NCBI RefSeq assembly: GCF_030848805.1
Contig: NC_092365.1
Coordinates: forward strand, 6,882,001-6,946,000
Reading direction: 5' to 3'
DNA from: Temnothorax longispinosus
Lineage: Eukaryota > Arthropoda > Insecta > Hymenoptera > Formicidae
Length of the DNA stretch: 64,000 bases
Each line of letters starts with the position of its first letter. Position 1 is the first letter of the stretch. This document shows positions 1-9,900 of this stretch, one piece after another. Position numbers and translations under genes: made by a program. The notes under the pieces were generated by a model. That model searched no databases and was not told where the DNA came from. It worked only from the letters and a program-made list of their open reading frames with translations.

Positions 1-540
1 ATATAAAAAAACGAATTTTTAGGTCAGCCCCCAATTTTCGTTTTTTTTAATTTTTTTGATTGTGCTGAGTTGTGCTAAGTTGTGCTAACATTGTGCTAAA
101 ATATTATTTAAAAAAAATAATAACAGAGAGTTACGATAAAAAAAATAAATTATATCCAAAAATGATTTTTTATTGTAACTTTTTATGTTATTATTTTTTT
201 AAAATAATATTTTAGCACAATGTTAGCAGAACTTAGCACAACTCAGCACAATCAAAAAATTGAAAAAAACGAAAAGTGGGGGGCTAACTTAAAAATAATT
301 TTTAGGTCAGCCCTCCACACTTTTCGTTTTTTTCAATTTTTTTTATTGTGCTGAGTTGTGCTAAGTTGTGCTAACATTGTGCTAAAATATTATTTTAAAA
401 AAATTACAACAAAAAAATGAAGATATTTTTTTATCGTAACTTTTTTGTTATAATTTTTTTAAAATAATATTTTAGCACAATGTTAGCACAACTCAGCACA
501 ATCGAAAAAATTAAAAAAAACGAAAAATAGGGGTTTGACC
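1..540. repeat. Tandem palindromic units of a GTGCT foldback element
   Basis: Two consecutive palindromes of roughly 280 bp are visible, each bounded by a G-run/C-run end (GGTCAGCCCCC on one side, its complement on the other). Each arm carries four copies of TTGTGCT (or AGCACAA on the other arm), and the centre is a smaller hairpin around GTTACGATAAAAAA. The first unit is cut by the window edge, so its outer boundary is unknown. The same units recur at 745-1030 and 42338-43150. No coding capacity is seen, so this looks like a non-autonomous foldback element. Confidence 0.8.
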
Positions 541-654
541 TAAAGAGAGGTCTTAGGTAATTAATATTACATTCACCACTAGATTATTACAAATCTGAAT
601 TATAAAATTTGAGCGTTCAAGAGTAAAGTGCTGTTTACATTGTTGTTCCTAGAA

Positions 655-1158
655 AACCGGAAGTTGTGCTGAATTATGCTAGGTTTGTGCTATATTGTGC
701 TCGAATATTATAACCATAATATGAAAAATACAAAAAAAAAGTAATTTTTAGGTCAACCCCCTACTTTTCGTTTTTTTTCAATTTTTTTGATTGTGCTGAG
801 TTGTGCTAAGTTGTGCTAACATTGTGCTAAAATATTATTTAAAAAAAATAATAACAAAAAAAGTTACGATAAAAAAATCATTTTTGGATATAATTTATTT
901 TTTTTATCGTAACTCTTTCTGTTATTATTTTTTTTAAATAATATTTTAGCACAATGTTAGCACAACTTAGCACAACTCAGCACAATCAAAAAAATTAAAA
1001 AAAACGAAAATTGGGGGCTAATCTAAAAATTCGTTTTTTAAAATTTTTTTTCGTATTTTTCATATTATAGTTATAATATTCGAGCACAATATAGCACAAA
1101 CCTAGCACAATTCAGCACAACCGTGAAAATATGTTAATTCTAAAAATGGGGGGCTAAC
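655..1158. mobile_element. GTGCT foldback element, copy inside hAT transposase
   Basis: The outer inverted repeats run inward as GTTGTGCTGAATTRTGCTAG on the left and the complementary AGCACAACCGTGAAAATATG on the right. They enclose one inner palindromic unit of the type seen at 1-540. The right end (…GGGGGGCTAACTTCTAGTAG) abuts the hAT transposase frame, which stops matching at about 1158, so the element inserted into that gene. The left end is diverged and I could not define a target duplication. Confidence 0.65.
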
Positions 1159-1893
1159 TTCTAGTAGGTTATTTATTATCTGAGAAAAGACATTTTCATT
1201 TATTTCATCGTCACTTAACTCATATTCATCTTCACTATTGTTATATTTGTTTGAATCTGAATATGGATTATTATAGCATTGCTTAGTATCGACTTTTATT
1301 AGTTTTAGAACATCTTGTACTGCTAAGTTGATAATATGTGCAAAACATCGAAAATGCTGATTTTCTACATCAAAAATTATTCCTTTATTATTTAATAATA
1401 TACTAAGTTCTTGAATAAATGTTGTATTTGCAGCAGCATTATCTAACGTTATGCCTTGAACTTTTTTTTCTATGCCATAATCTTTAATTATATTAAGAAA
1501 AAGGTTAGCAATGTCTTTTCCAGTATGCTTTCCATTTGATGGAACAAAATCTAATGCCAATGACTGAAAATTCCAGTTGTTGTCTATAAAATGTATAGTA
1601 ACCCCGTAATACGATTAAAAATTTGGCGCAGTCCAACCATCAATTGTGAAAGAAAATTTACAGTTATTTTTACTTAATATTTTTTTAAGATTATCCTTCA
1701 TTTTGTAATATTCAGTCATAACTTTCTCTTTCATAATATTTCTTTTAGGCATATTTATATTAGGATTTAATGCACGGAAAAATTTTTGTGTTATTTCATC
1801 ATCAAAAAATGAGAATGGAAGTCTTTTATAAGCCAGCCATGAAACAAGCCTTTGGTCCCAAACGTGATCACTTGATTGATTTTCATTCTGCAA
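1158..1893 (-). pseudogene. hAT-family transposase, central part (broken)
   Basis: The minus-strand translation reads as a hAT transposase core. It starts with HVWDQRLVSWLAYKRLPFSF, continues through FTIDGWTAPN, and then through GITLDNAAANTTFIQEL and HFRCFAHIINLAVQDVL, which match the conserved 'D-N-A-x-N' and 'C-x-A-H-x-L-N-L' blocks of hAT DDE transposases. A TAA stop at 1615-1617 interrupts an otherwise continuous frame. The C-terminal catalytic and dimerisation part is missing because a foldback element was inserted at about 1158. The BED-finger segment upstream at 2754-3280 is on the same strand and probably the same gene. The copy cannot make an active transposase. Confidence 0.8.
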
Positions 1894-2008
1894 AAAATAT
1901 ACATATTTTTAAAAAATAATTTGTATTTTTGCACACATCATAAATACACATACACATGCACACATACGGATTAATTGTTTATTCATGATTTCTACGCAAT
2001 ACAATAAT

Positions 2009-2296
2009 ACAGGCACACAAAAAAAAGTGTTTTAGCCGAGACACTACACTAGTATATTCCCATGTATTTTGACCCGCTATCCGAATCCGAAGTCAGAATT
2101 GTCAGTTTGGCTCTCAGTTCCGAGCAAACCTCAAAAAAGTTCAAAACTCCACGAAACGAACACTTTTTTTGAGGTTTGCTCGGAACTGAGAACCAAACTG
2201 ACAATTCTGACTTCGAATTCGGATTCAGCGGGTCAAAATACATGGGAATACACTAGTGTAGTGTCTCGGCCAAAACACTTTTTTTTGTGTGCCTGT
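2009..2296. mobile_element. Palindromic MITE inside the hAT gene
   Basis: A 288-bp inverted repeat begins ACAGGCACAC and ends with its complement GTGTGCCTGT. Both arms contain the sequences read as TAGCCGAGACACTACACTAG and TGACCCGCT, so nearly the whole element is self-complementary around 2150. It separates the BED-finger exon (2754-3280) from the transposase core (1158-1893). The ORFs on both strands here are palindrome shadows, not genes. Confidence 0.85.
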
Positions 2297-2753
2297 GTAA
2301 TTAAAAACAGTAAAAAAAGCAAAATTTAAGTGTTAAAAAATATAAATACATATGCATATAATAAAAAATAAAGACATCAACAATCTGTGCAGAATTTGTT
2401 GAAAGAAGACGTATATTTATTCTGCACACATGCAGTAAATTTAAAGTAGATAAATATAATTGCAGAATAATATAAAGAAAGAATGTGTATAAGTAGTAAG
2501 TATGTATAATAATGTGTGTATGTGTATAAGTACAAAAAGCACGCTAAAGATTATTTATATAAACATACATATAAAAAAGCTATAAAGACAATAATATGTC
2601 ATATAAATATAAAATAAATATATAAAATTTTATAGTATTGATTTATTCAATCTACCCAATACAAAATGAGGGGTAAATAAGATACTTTTACATGTACATG
2701 TCTTGCACTCTTTACCATTACACATTCTTATGTAATATAAAAATAGTACGGAT

Positions 2754-3278
2754 TTAATAATACGTTATACATAATTTATAAAATTTAATTTCAATACTTA
2801 CATTTAGAAATACATCCATAGTTTTTTGATTTTCTACCAATGTTTTACGTTTTATTGCTTTTGATCCAAATAAGTGTTCATATGCTTTTTCATGATTTCT
2901 CTCCAAGTGTTTTTTTAATCCCGTGGTGTTACTGTTTTTCATTTTTAATTCCTTCGTTATATTTTTCTTTTGACACAATAAACATACGCCAACTCTTTCA
3001 TTGTTTCTTGTTTCATATTTAAAATAGGTCTTATAATTGCACTGTTTAATTATAACTTCTCCCGTACTTTCGTCATCATTTTCGTCACCACTTTCATGTT
3101 CAGTAGAAGTATTTGGCCTGACTTTTATGGTTGGATTTATATTAGATTTACTGCGTTTCATTTTAATTATAACTTCTCCCGTACTTTCGTCATCATTTTC
3201 GTCACCACTTTCATGTTCAGTAGAAGTACTTGACCTGACTTTTATGGTTGGATTTATATTAGATTTACTGCGTTTCAT
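2754..3278 (-). pseudogene. hAT transposase N-terminus with BED zinc finger
   Basis: The protein has two 39-residue repeats rich in Asp, Glu and Ser (core ESGDENDDESTGEVIIK), followed by a BED-type zinc finger. The finger's first cysteine pair is VCLLCQKK and its histidine pair is HLERNH. BED fingers are the usual DNA-binding N-terminus of hAT transposases, and the next hAT segment lies downstream on the same strand. A third copy of the 39-residue repeat upstream (to about 3400) is out of frame because of a 2-bp insertion near 3323 (CACTGCAC instead of CACCAC). The true start may therefore be lost. Confidence 0.75.
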
Positions 3279-3400
3279 TTTAATTATAACTTCTCCCGTA
3301 CTTTCGTCATCATTTTCGTCACTGCACTTTCATGTTCAGTAGAAGTACTTGGCCTGACTTTTATGGTTGGATTTATATTAGATTTACTGCGTTTCATTTT
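3048..3400 (-). repeat. 117-bp tandem repeat, three copies
   Basis: Three direct copies begin at about 3048, 3165 and 3282, a period of 117 bp (39 codons). The first two copies are nearly identical and in frame, and encode an acidic, Lys/Arg-flanked segment ahead of the BED finger. The third copy carries a 2-bp insertion that breaks the frame. The exact multiple of three suggests the array expanded while the frame was still under selection, or by chance shortly before decay. Confidence 0.9.
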
Positions 3401-3475
3401 TATTAAAAGTATGCGACAAAACAGTTGTTCGAACAATTAACAAGAAAAACTCTCTTATTTGATGTAAAACGCTAA

Positions 3476-3634
3476 TGCCCGATCTACAATAGCTGTAGTA
3501 AGCTGTAGTAAGCTTCAAGCCGTAAGAAATTGACCAATTACAGGCGAATGTGAGGAGAATAATCAACTGTGATTGGTCAATTTCTTACATCTTGAGGCTT
3601 ACTACAGCTTACTACAGCTATTGTAGATCGGGCA
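3476..3634. mobile_element. 159-bp MITE with TAA target duplication (Harbinger type)
   Basis: Terminal inverted repeats start TGCCCGATCTACAATAGCTG and end with the complement, with a direct TAA on each side (3473-3475 and 3635-3637). A 3-bp TWA duplication is the hallmark of PIF/Harbinger transposition. There is no coding capacity. The interior includes ATTGGTCAATTTCTTA-like sequence that resembles the interior of the MITE at 57547-57688. Confidence 0.8.
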
Positions 3635-3639
3635 TAACG

Positions 3640-5190
3640 CAGCGACCGGTGAGTCTCGGCGACGCGACACGCAGTGACCGGCAGTGACATGCAACAGAGA
3701 GAATCTGCGCGAGTTTGTTAAACAAATCACTATCGCCTGCATTTGTTTTTTCCTAATTTCTCCCACCGCGAGCATACTAAAAATCTATAGGGTACGTATA
3801 TTATAGATTTCAATATAGGCTATGCGTTCCGATATTCACTGCCAGTACTACAAATTTATAGTTTGTGTCACGCACATTATAGTGAATTTCGGAATGCAGC
3901 ATATTTATACTTCCAGTGGAAGAAATTTGGAGAAAACACGCAGACATTTCATGTAAGTCGCGTGTATGTAATACGCACATACACACACGCACATATAATA
4001 TATGGTAATATCTCGCGTCGCGGGGAAGAGCGACGCTTTTTTCTGCCAGATTCGGTCGTTTCACGCAAAAACGCGTCGATTAAGCCTAAGTTCAACGAAA
4101 TCGGTGAGGAGGCCCAAATTCTTCAGATTTACCTAATATATTTAGTATTATGAAAAATAAATAAATGCATAAAAATTAAGTAATAATAGTAATATATGTT
4201 AAATCATGTTAAATATTATTAAAATTATATAAAATATTACTTTAAACGATTATTTAATATTAGATAAAAATTATTAATAAACTCAAGACAGAACAAGACA
4301 AGACGAGATTTTTGCTACGAATATTCATCAAGACCAAGACAAGATTAAAATTTCCAAAATTTTCAGTACCAATACAATATTTTTATAAATATTGTCTTGT
4401 CTTGGTCTCGTGCGGTTTAATAAAAATAAACTTCTTCATTGGAATTCATCAATGTAATTATTCCATATACGTTGCTGAAAACAGTAAATATTTGTAAATT
4501 AAGTCCTTATACTTAATCGCAAGAAATATGGAAACTATCGCAAGAATAACGTAAGTTAATGAAATCGAGTATAAAAAGTTAAAGAATTCGCACGGTTGAT
4601 ATAACGCATAAAACCTGTTAATCACCAAGATAACATAAAAAAGATCGAGTCGTAAACGCAGTATTTTAGACAATAATAATGTATCGGATTAATCTAAAGT
4701 TCGTTATATATAATATGTACAAGAGGCTTTTATCAAACAAGCGAAGTATGAGTCTTTAATGCAAAGGAAAACCACAACGAATCCACAAGAACATGAATTC
4801 ACAACGAGTTAAATCCTTGTACGATTACCAATCCGAGATAGTAATAGTAATTTCTCGTCTCAATACGTGTCGTCCTCGAAAGATTCTGTTGACTACAGAA
4901 TATGCGACGTCTCTCTTTTCCTTTGACTTGGTCGTTGATATGCTTCTTGATTTGTATGATGACCGCGTATCGCGGAACTCGTGTATGAATTTACAATAAC
5001 GTAATATGCCACGACATTAGCAATTAATACGACACTAGCGATTAAGGACGACAAAAGCAATTAACATGACACAAATGATCAGTTCTCAACTGAACTTGAA
5101 AGTATTCCCGATAAAGTATTATCGTGGAAGAAAACCTAGTACGTGACTCGAGTATTTCTAACAACATGAGAAGGTAAAATGATTCGGTTA
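3640..5190. other. AT-rich interval without recognised gene
   Basis: I see no convincing coding exon, RNA gene or complete mobile element here. There is a local inverted sequence (AAGACAAGACGAG near 4297 against a CTTGTCTTGGTCTCG motif near 4396). The short open frames have no family-like motifs. Confidence 0.5.
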
Positions 5191-5196
5191 ATATTT

Positions 5197-5660
5197 TTAT
5201 GCAGCTTTAAGATTTTCTATTAATACGTGAACTTTGGAAAAGGAATTATTAGATTTAATTTCAAAAAAATTCAATTCAATAAAGTTCCAAAACATTGAAC
5301 TTTCAATCGGAAAATTTAAATTAAATACATAAAAAGTTTTAAATAATATATCAACTGCCCTAAGAAAGCTGTTAAACGAATATTTAACATCGTCGAAATA
5401 CACGTAAATATCTGTTATTCTTGAAATGTCTTCGCCAACACACATAATAAAGGGTTGAATGCACTGTTTTTGATTTTTGAGATACATAAGATGATCCTCT
5501 ATTTCTTGATGAGATTTGCCAAAGTAAACAAAAGATTCCTGAGAATCTCTAATAGTGAATTTTATGGTACTTTTTATGCCAGTCAAATCTTTTTTCACAA
5601 TTTTGTTGGTTGGAACCAAGTAACCGTGGAGGCTCCAAAAAACTATTGCATCACGACCAT
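5197..5660 (-). pseudogene. Last exon of uncharacterised arthropod gene family
   Basis: The exon opens after an acceptor (…TTTGTATAG, AG at 5661-5662) and reads GRDAIVFWSLHGYLVPTNK, continuing through ECIQPFIMC-like and FNLNFPIESSMFWNFIELNF blocks to a stop at 5197. I recognise the pattern from a multi-exon family widespread in ant and other arthropod gene sets, whose function is not established. This exon is intact. It is the 3' end of the gene whose upstream exons lie at 5746-5911, about 6004-6210, about 6240-6389, about 6405-6715 and 6772-7171. It is scored as part of a pseudogene because of defects upstream. Confidence 0.6.
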
Positions 5661-5745
5661 CTATACAAATAAAGTCAAATAAATAAAGAATGTTTACAAT
5701 TGAAAAAAATATAAATTTATAACAAAATAATATAACTTATTATAC

Positions 5746-5911
5746 TTTCAGAAAGTGTCTCCTCTTTTAACATTTGTAGGTATGCTTTTATGGATTTATC
5801 TTTTGCATGATTATCTGTGCATAAAAACGATGTAAGATTATTTAAACAACTCTCCCACTTATTTAATAGACCATTTCCCGTGTCAAATAAGACATTAAAA
5901 TCCATGTCAAT
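5746..5911 (-). pseudogene. Internal exon, same uncharacterised gene
   Basis: The reading frame (DMDFNVLFDTGNGLLNKW…) is bounded by an acceptor (TTTTACAG) at 5912-5913 and a donor (GTATAA) at 5744-5745. Its 3' phase (one nucleotide) fits the following exon at 5660. The exon joins poorly to the preceding one: the upstream frame has a TAG at 6004-6006 just before its only plausible donor. The block matches the 'IDFDxLFP…LxxKW' segment of the same arthropod family. Confidence 0.6.
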
Positions 5912-6003
5912 CTGTAAAACATTTTAAGAATTAATTCGTTTGTCAGTTCTAAATTTCCATTTAATATAGTTAATATAATATTTCCGTTTTAATATATACC
6001 AAT

Positions 6004-6389
6004 CTAAAGCCAGATGGTTTTTTTATAGAAGGGCCACTTTTCAAAAATAGCTGCCGTGTTTGCAGCACTGTTTATTTCTTTTAATCGGTGTTGGCCACAT
6101 GCTTTCCAACAGTTGTCAAATTTTTCTGATGTCAGGTTGTCAAATTTGAGTGCATTAATGCAACTTTCCGCATCGTTTTCTGGAACTAAAATATTTAACA
6201 TCATTGACATTAGACATATAATTTTTAAACTTGTAAGAACTTATCAAAGATTTTCTGATTCCGTTGAGTTAGTTTTGAACTTTCTGGTTTTTTTGGCAAA
6301 ATATGTTTTCCAACTGCTGTTTTAAGAGAAGATTTTAAATTGGCAAGTTTAATATATAATTTTCCGCGTTTACCTGTTCGATAATATTC
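6004..6389 (-). pseudogene. Middle exons, same gene, with stop codon
   Basis: Two frames are visible. One starts after an acceptor near 6390 and reads EYYRTGKRGKLYIKLANLKS, ending at a stop near 6230. The second reads VPENDAESCINALKFDN and then WKACGQHRLKEINSAANTAA to a TAG at 6004-6006, where the next exon should begin. They correspond to consecutive segments of the family, but the stop and the unclear junction suggest decay. A sequencing error is possible. Confidence 0.5.
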
Positions 6390-6404
6390 CTATAAAAGCA
6401 AATC

Positions 6405-6715
6405 TTATAAAGATAAAATAGTTGATAATGTTATAATAGTAGTTTCGTCAGATGGAGTTGACGATCTTCTATAAGGTGAAAAACGAGATCTCGATGTCGA
6501 AGGCAGATCAGATTCAGTTGATAGAGCTGGGGATGGTGGTCCGCTTAAGTTGGAAAAATTCATATTTGGTGTTTCCAGCGGAAGGTTTAAAGAATTTCTC
6601 CACTTCTCCAAGTTATCTTTGAATAATATTTGAGTGCCAAGATCGAATGATTTCAGAAGTTTTTCGATATGATGCGGCTTTATGATTTTAAGTATTTTTA
6701 TTACAACATTCTCCC
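6405..6715 (-). pseudogene. Exon with C-half of SAM-like domain and Ser/Pro linker
   Basis: After an acceptor at 6716-6717 the frame reads GENVVIKILKIIKPHHIEKLL and FDLGTQILFKDNLEKW, the helical second half of a SAM-like domain ('I..L...hi..Ll..f.lG..i.F...l..W'). A Ser/Pro/Thr-rich linker follows (SGPPSPALSTESDLPSTSRS). The preceding exon supplies the first half of the domain and the intron phase (1 + 2 nt) is consistent. The domain call rests on pattern only. Confidence 0.6.
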
Positions 6716-6771
6716 CTAAAAAAAAGTATATTTTATATTGAAACATAGGTGTACACAAGAAATTTACTTAC

Positions 6772-7171
6772 TTAGAAGATGATCCACTAATTCTTCTTGA
6801 TTCCAACTTTGAAGTAGCAATCTTAATTCCTCTCTGTCTCTATTGTCCTCTAATAGTCGAAATGTATCTTGTGCAATTAATTCGTTTGGAGAACTTAAGT
6901 TTTTGAGTATTAGTTGGGCAGTTTCATTGTCAGGATGTTGGAAATTTTTATTCTGATTTTGATGAATTTGTGAATTTGCTGTCGTAGCTGTCAATTGCGA
7001 AGAAAAAATTTCGAAAACTGGAGGTAATTCATACTGATAAATATTTTCGCTCAAAGAAACGGTAGAATTGATATTTTCGACGCCTTGAGGTACCAATGAA
7101 TTATTATTTATATGGGTTTCCATTCCTAACTGTGTAGTATCTTGACAGCTAGATTTAGAGATATCATCCAT
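6772..7171 (-). pseudogene. 5' exon of the SAM-like-domain gene
   Basis: The frame is open from about 7369, but I take the ATG at 7169-7171 (MDDISKSSCQDTTQLGMETH) as the likelier start because upstream residues look non-coding. The exon ends with LLLQSWNQEELVDHLL, the first half of a SAM-like domain, at a GTAAGT donor (6770-6771). The gene runs right to left to 5197. Function is unknown. Relatives are multi-copy in ants, often with a DNA- or RNA-associated repertoire, but no role can be assigned from sequence. Confidence 0.55.
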
Positions 7172-7343
7172 TATCTGTATTCTATAACAGTCACAGAGCG
7201 ACGTTTGGCTGCGGGATATAATTTGACCGTCAGTATAATATTGTAATATTACTAAAAGTATAAATAATGACATTGACATTGCTATAACATTAATTTCTGG
7301 AATTTCTCCGGGCGGCGAAACACTTCGTCGATATAATATACGT

Positions 7344-7434
7344 ATAATATACATTCTATTAACGAACAACGATTCGTGATTTAATGAATCCTATCATTGA
7401 TTAATGAAAAATATTCAATGTACGATTCGTAATA
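7344..7434. repeat. Dispersed repeat shared with 13289-13380
   Basis: A ~90-bp stretch (TTAATGAATCCTATCATTGA…AATATTCAATGTACGATTCG) recurs at 13289-13380 at high identity and, more diverged, at about 15290-15350. It is part of a longer AT-rich interspersed repeat into which the BEL/Pao element later inserted. Confidence 0.75.
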
Positions 7435-7948
7435 TCAACGATATAATTATACGAGCGTACTCGAAAACGCGACAACTTGAGAGATGAATATTGCAAAGAG
7501 GATGGCCATCCGAGGGCCAGGGAACGACGCAATGCTATGAAACGAGAATGAGTGTCGTCTTTTAACACAATTATCCGAGATAATTCGGATGTGCTCGTAC
7601 GAGCGTGCAAATGCGGTACACGCGGTATCCGTGAACCGGAATTGAGAGCAACGAAGTACTTATATATCGTTGTTGTTTGTCGATGATCATTCGGCATGAT
7701 CAAATGTCCGCACGAACTACCTTGTCCGATTCCGACCTCGAGGAACAGCAGTGTCCAACGCAATTCGGGAAGTCGATCCGAAAGGAAGATCCTTTTCCCT
7801 GAGCCTCCGAGAAGAAACGTACGCTTTTCCTTTTCTTTGACGCAGAGGCAGGGACGAGACTGCCGAGACCTCGCTGGCCCGCACGCACTAAAATCATTCA
7901 CCGAATATCGCGTTCCGCGAATATTCTTGTTAACGGAACACAAATGTC
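7435..7948. other. CpG-containing interval, no recognised gene
   Basis: This interval is GC-richer than its flanks and contains long overlapping open frames on both strands (up to 180 codons), but no motif or splice structure I can recognise. Overlapping frames in CpG-rich DNA are common by chance. It may be a promoter or 5' region of the neighbouring gene (5.2-7.2 kb), which is transcribed away from it. Confidence 0.4.
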
Positions 7949-8814
7949 ACTACCCTATGGCATGCCGTTTTACTTTTTAATAGCATAAATAAAATTATAC
8001 TCAATATAAAAGTTTCAAAAAATAATTGTCTTCAGAAAAATTGCGATTCTTATTAATGAATTAAAATTATGTCTAGACATAATAAAAATTGACGAATTAA
8101 AATTATGTCTAGACATAATAAAAATTGGATGAATTAAAATTATCTGTACACAAAAATAAAAACAAATTTTTATTATGTCTAGACATAATTTTAATTCATA
8201 CAATTTTTATTCTGTCTAATAAAAATTGGATGAATTAAAATTATGTGGGTATAATTAAAATTCAAAGTTTGATCATCTAAACATTTATGTATTTAAATAA
8301 AATTTTTATTCGTTGAATTAAAATTATGCCTTGACATAATTTTAATTCTGAATTTTAATTATGTCTTGACATAATAATAATTGTAGGATTAAAAATTATG
8401 TACTGCTATAATGAAAATCTGGTTTTATTTTTATACACGTTGTGCGTTGTATTTGAGCATAATTTTAATTTAGTAAATTAAATAATGTCAGGATGCGTAA
8501 TACAAATTCTAAATTATTTTTATATTTGGACAGAATTTTTATTCAGTAAATTATTGTGTCGAAACATAAATTTAGTTTACCGCATTATTGACTCAACATG
8601 ATAATATTTTAAAGAAATACTATTTATCTAAACCTTCTTAAGCTTTAAATAAGAAAAGTGGGTAATACGGAAATAGTCTTTTATAAAAATAATGTGAATA
8701 AATTTTTTCTTTTACTAAGAGTGGTTTTATAAAGTAATTTACTTTCATAATGCAACGCAAAAATAAAATGCTTCTAAATTTAAATAACTGATGTCATAAT
8801 AAAAATTGACACGC

Positions 8815-9272
8815 TTAAGGACGTTCTCTCGTCCTTATACTAGAGAAAATCGATTTTCTTAGGATTTTCTTGAAACTGTGAATATACGTTAATTTAGGTG
8901 TGCTTTATGCGTGGTATAAATTTCAGTATCTCTTCCGGGATAAAAAATGAAGATACTGAGCCTCAAAGTTTAAAAAAAAATTTTAAAATTTAATTTTTTT
9001 TAGTTTTGGCATTTTTTCCTTATAGAACTCGACGAGAGAAGCAACTTTGGTCCTCTTGGCCAACCTCGTATCTCTTACTGTTTGGCCTGGAAAACCTTTT
9101 CATTAGTAAAAGGTGAAACTTTGAGGCTCAGTATCTTGATTTTTTATCCCAGAAGAGGTACTGAAATTTATACCACGCATAAAGCACACCTAAATTAACA
9201 TATATTCACAGTTTCAAGGAAATCCTAAGAAAATCGATTTTCTCTAGTATAAGGACGAGAGAACGTCCTTAA
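8815..9272. mobile_element. TTAA-flanked MITE (piggyBac type)
   Basis: Terminal inverted repeats GGACGTTCTCTCGTCCTTAT / complement are flanked on both sides by TTAA (8815-8818 and 9269-9272), the target site used by piggyBac-like transposases. Subterminal arms of about 150 bp are inverted copies; the unpaired middle (about 8975-9105) has no coding frame. It sits inside the 7956-10704 composite element and is therefore younger. Confidence 0.75.
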
Positions 9273-9489
9273 ATTGTGTGGCAGCATGTAATTTACAAAA
9301 TTTAAAAATGCGATTTATTCTGTACATTTTAAATAATGCATACTTTCAATGTGTTCCTATGAAATTGCATTCAATTTTTCAAAATTTTGCAAAGTGAAAG
9401 ATTATATTATGTTAAGACATAATAAAAATGCATTATAATTATGTCTACACATAAGAATAATGCTACATTTCTTTATAAAACGCTGTAAA

Positions 9490-9900
9490 ACGCCGTTTTA
9501 TTTTTCAATAGCATAAATAATATTTTACTTGATATAAACGTTTCAAAAAATAATTGTCTGAGAAAAATTGCAATTCTTATTCATGAATAAAATTATGTCT
9601 AGACATAATAAAAATTGGATGAATTAAAATTATGTCTAGACATAATAAAAATTGGATGAATTAAAATTATGTCCAGACATAATGAAAATTAGGTAAATTA
9701 AAATTATATCTTGACATAAAAATAATTCCGAATTTTTATTATGTGTAGACATAATTTTAATTCATCTAATTTTTATTATGTCTAGACATAATTTTAATTC
9801 AAGAGTCGCAATTTTTCTTAAGACAATTATTTTTCTATCTTTTGTATTGAATGGAATATTTTTTATGTTATTAAAAAGTAAAACGGCTCGCCTTATCAAT
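9490..9900. mobile_element. Nested short copy of the 7956-10704 TIR element
   Basis: The left end (AAAACGCCGTTTTATTTTTC) and right end (GTAAAACGGCTCGCC) are diverged forms of the outer TIR. The region inside repeats the subterminal sequence of the outer element (AAAAAATAATTGTCT…). It supports insertion of one family member into another rather than a single simple element. Confidence 0.55.

Noticed and set aside
2049..2329. Paired open frames on both strands around 2050-2330
   Set aside because: They mirror each other because the sequence is a palindromic MITE.
7401..7943. 180-codon minus-strand frame in CpG-rich DNA
   Set aside because: No motif, overlapping frames on both strands, and no splice context. 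Composition alone can explain it.
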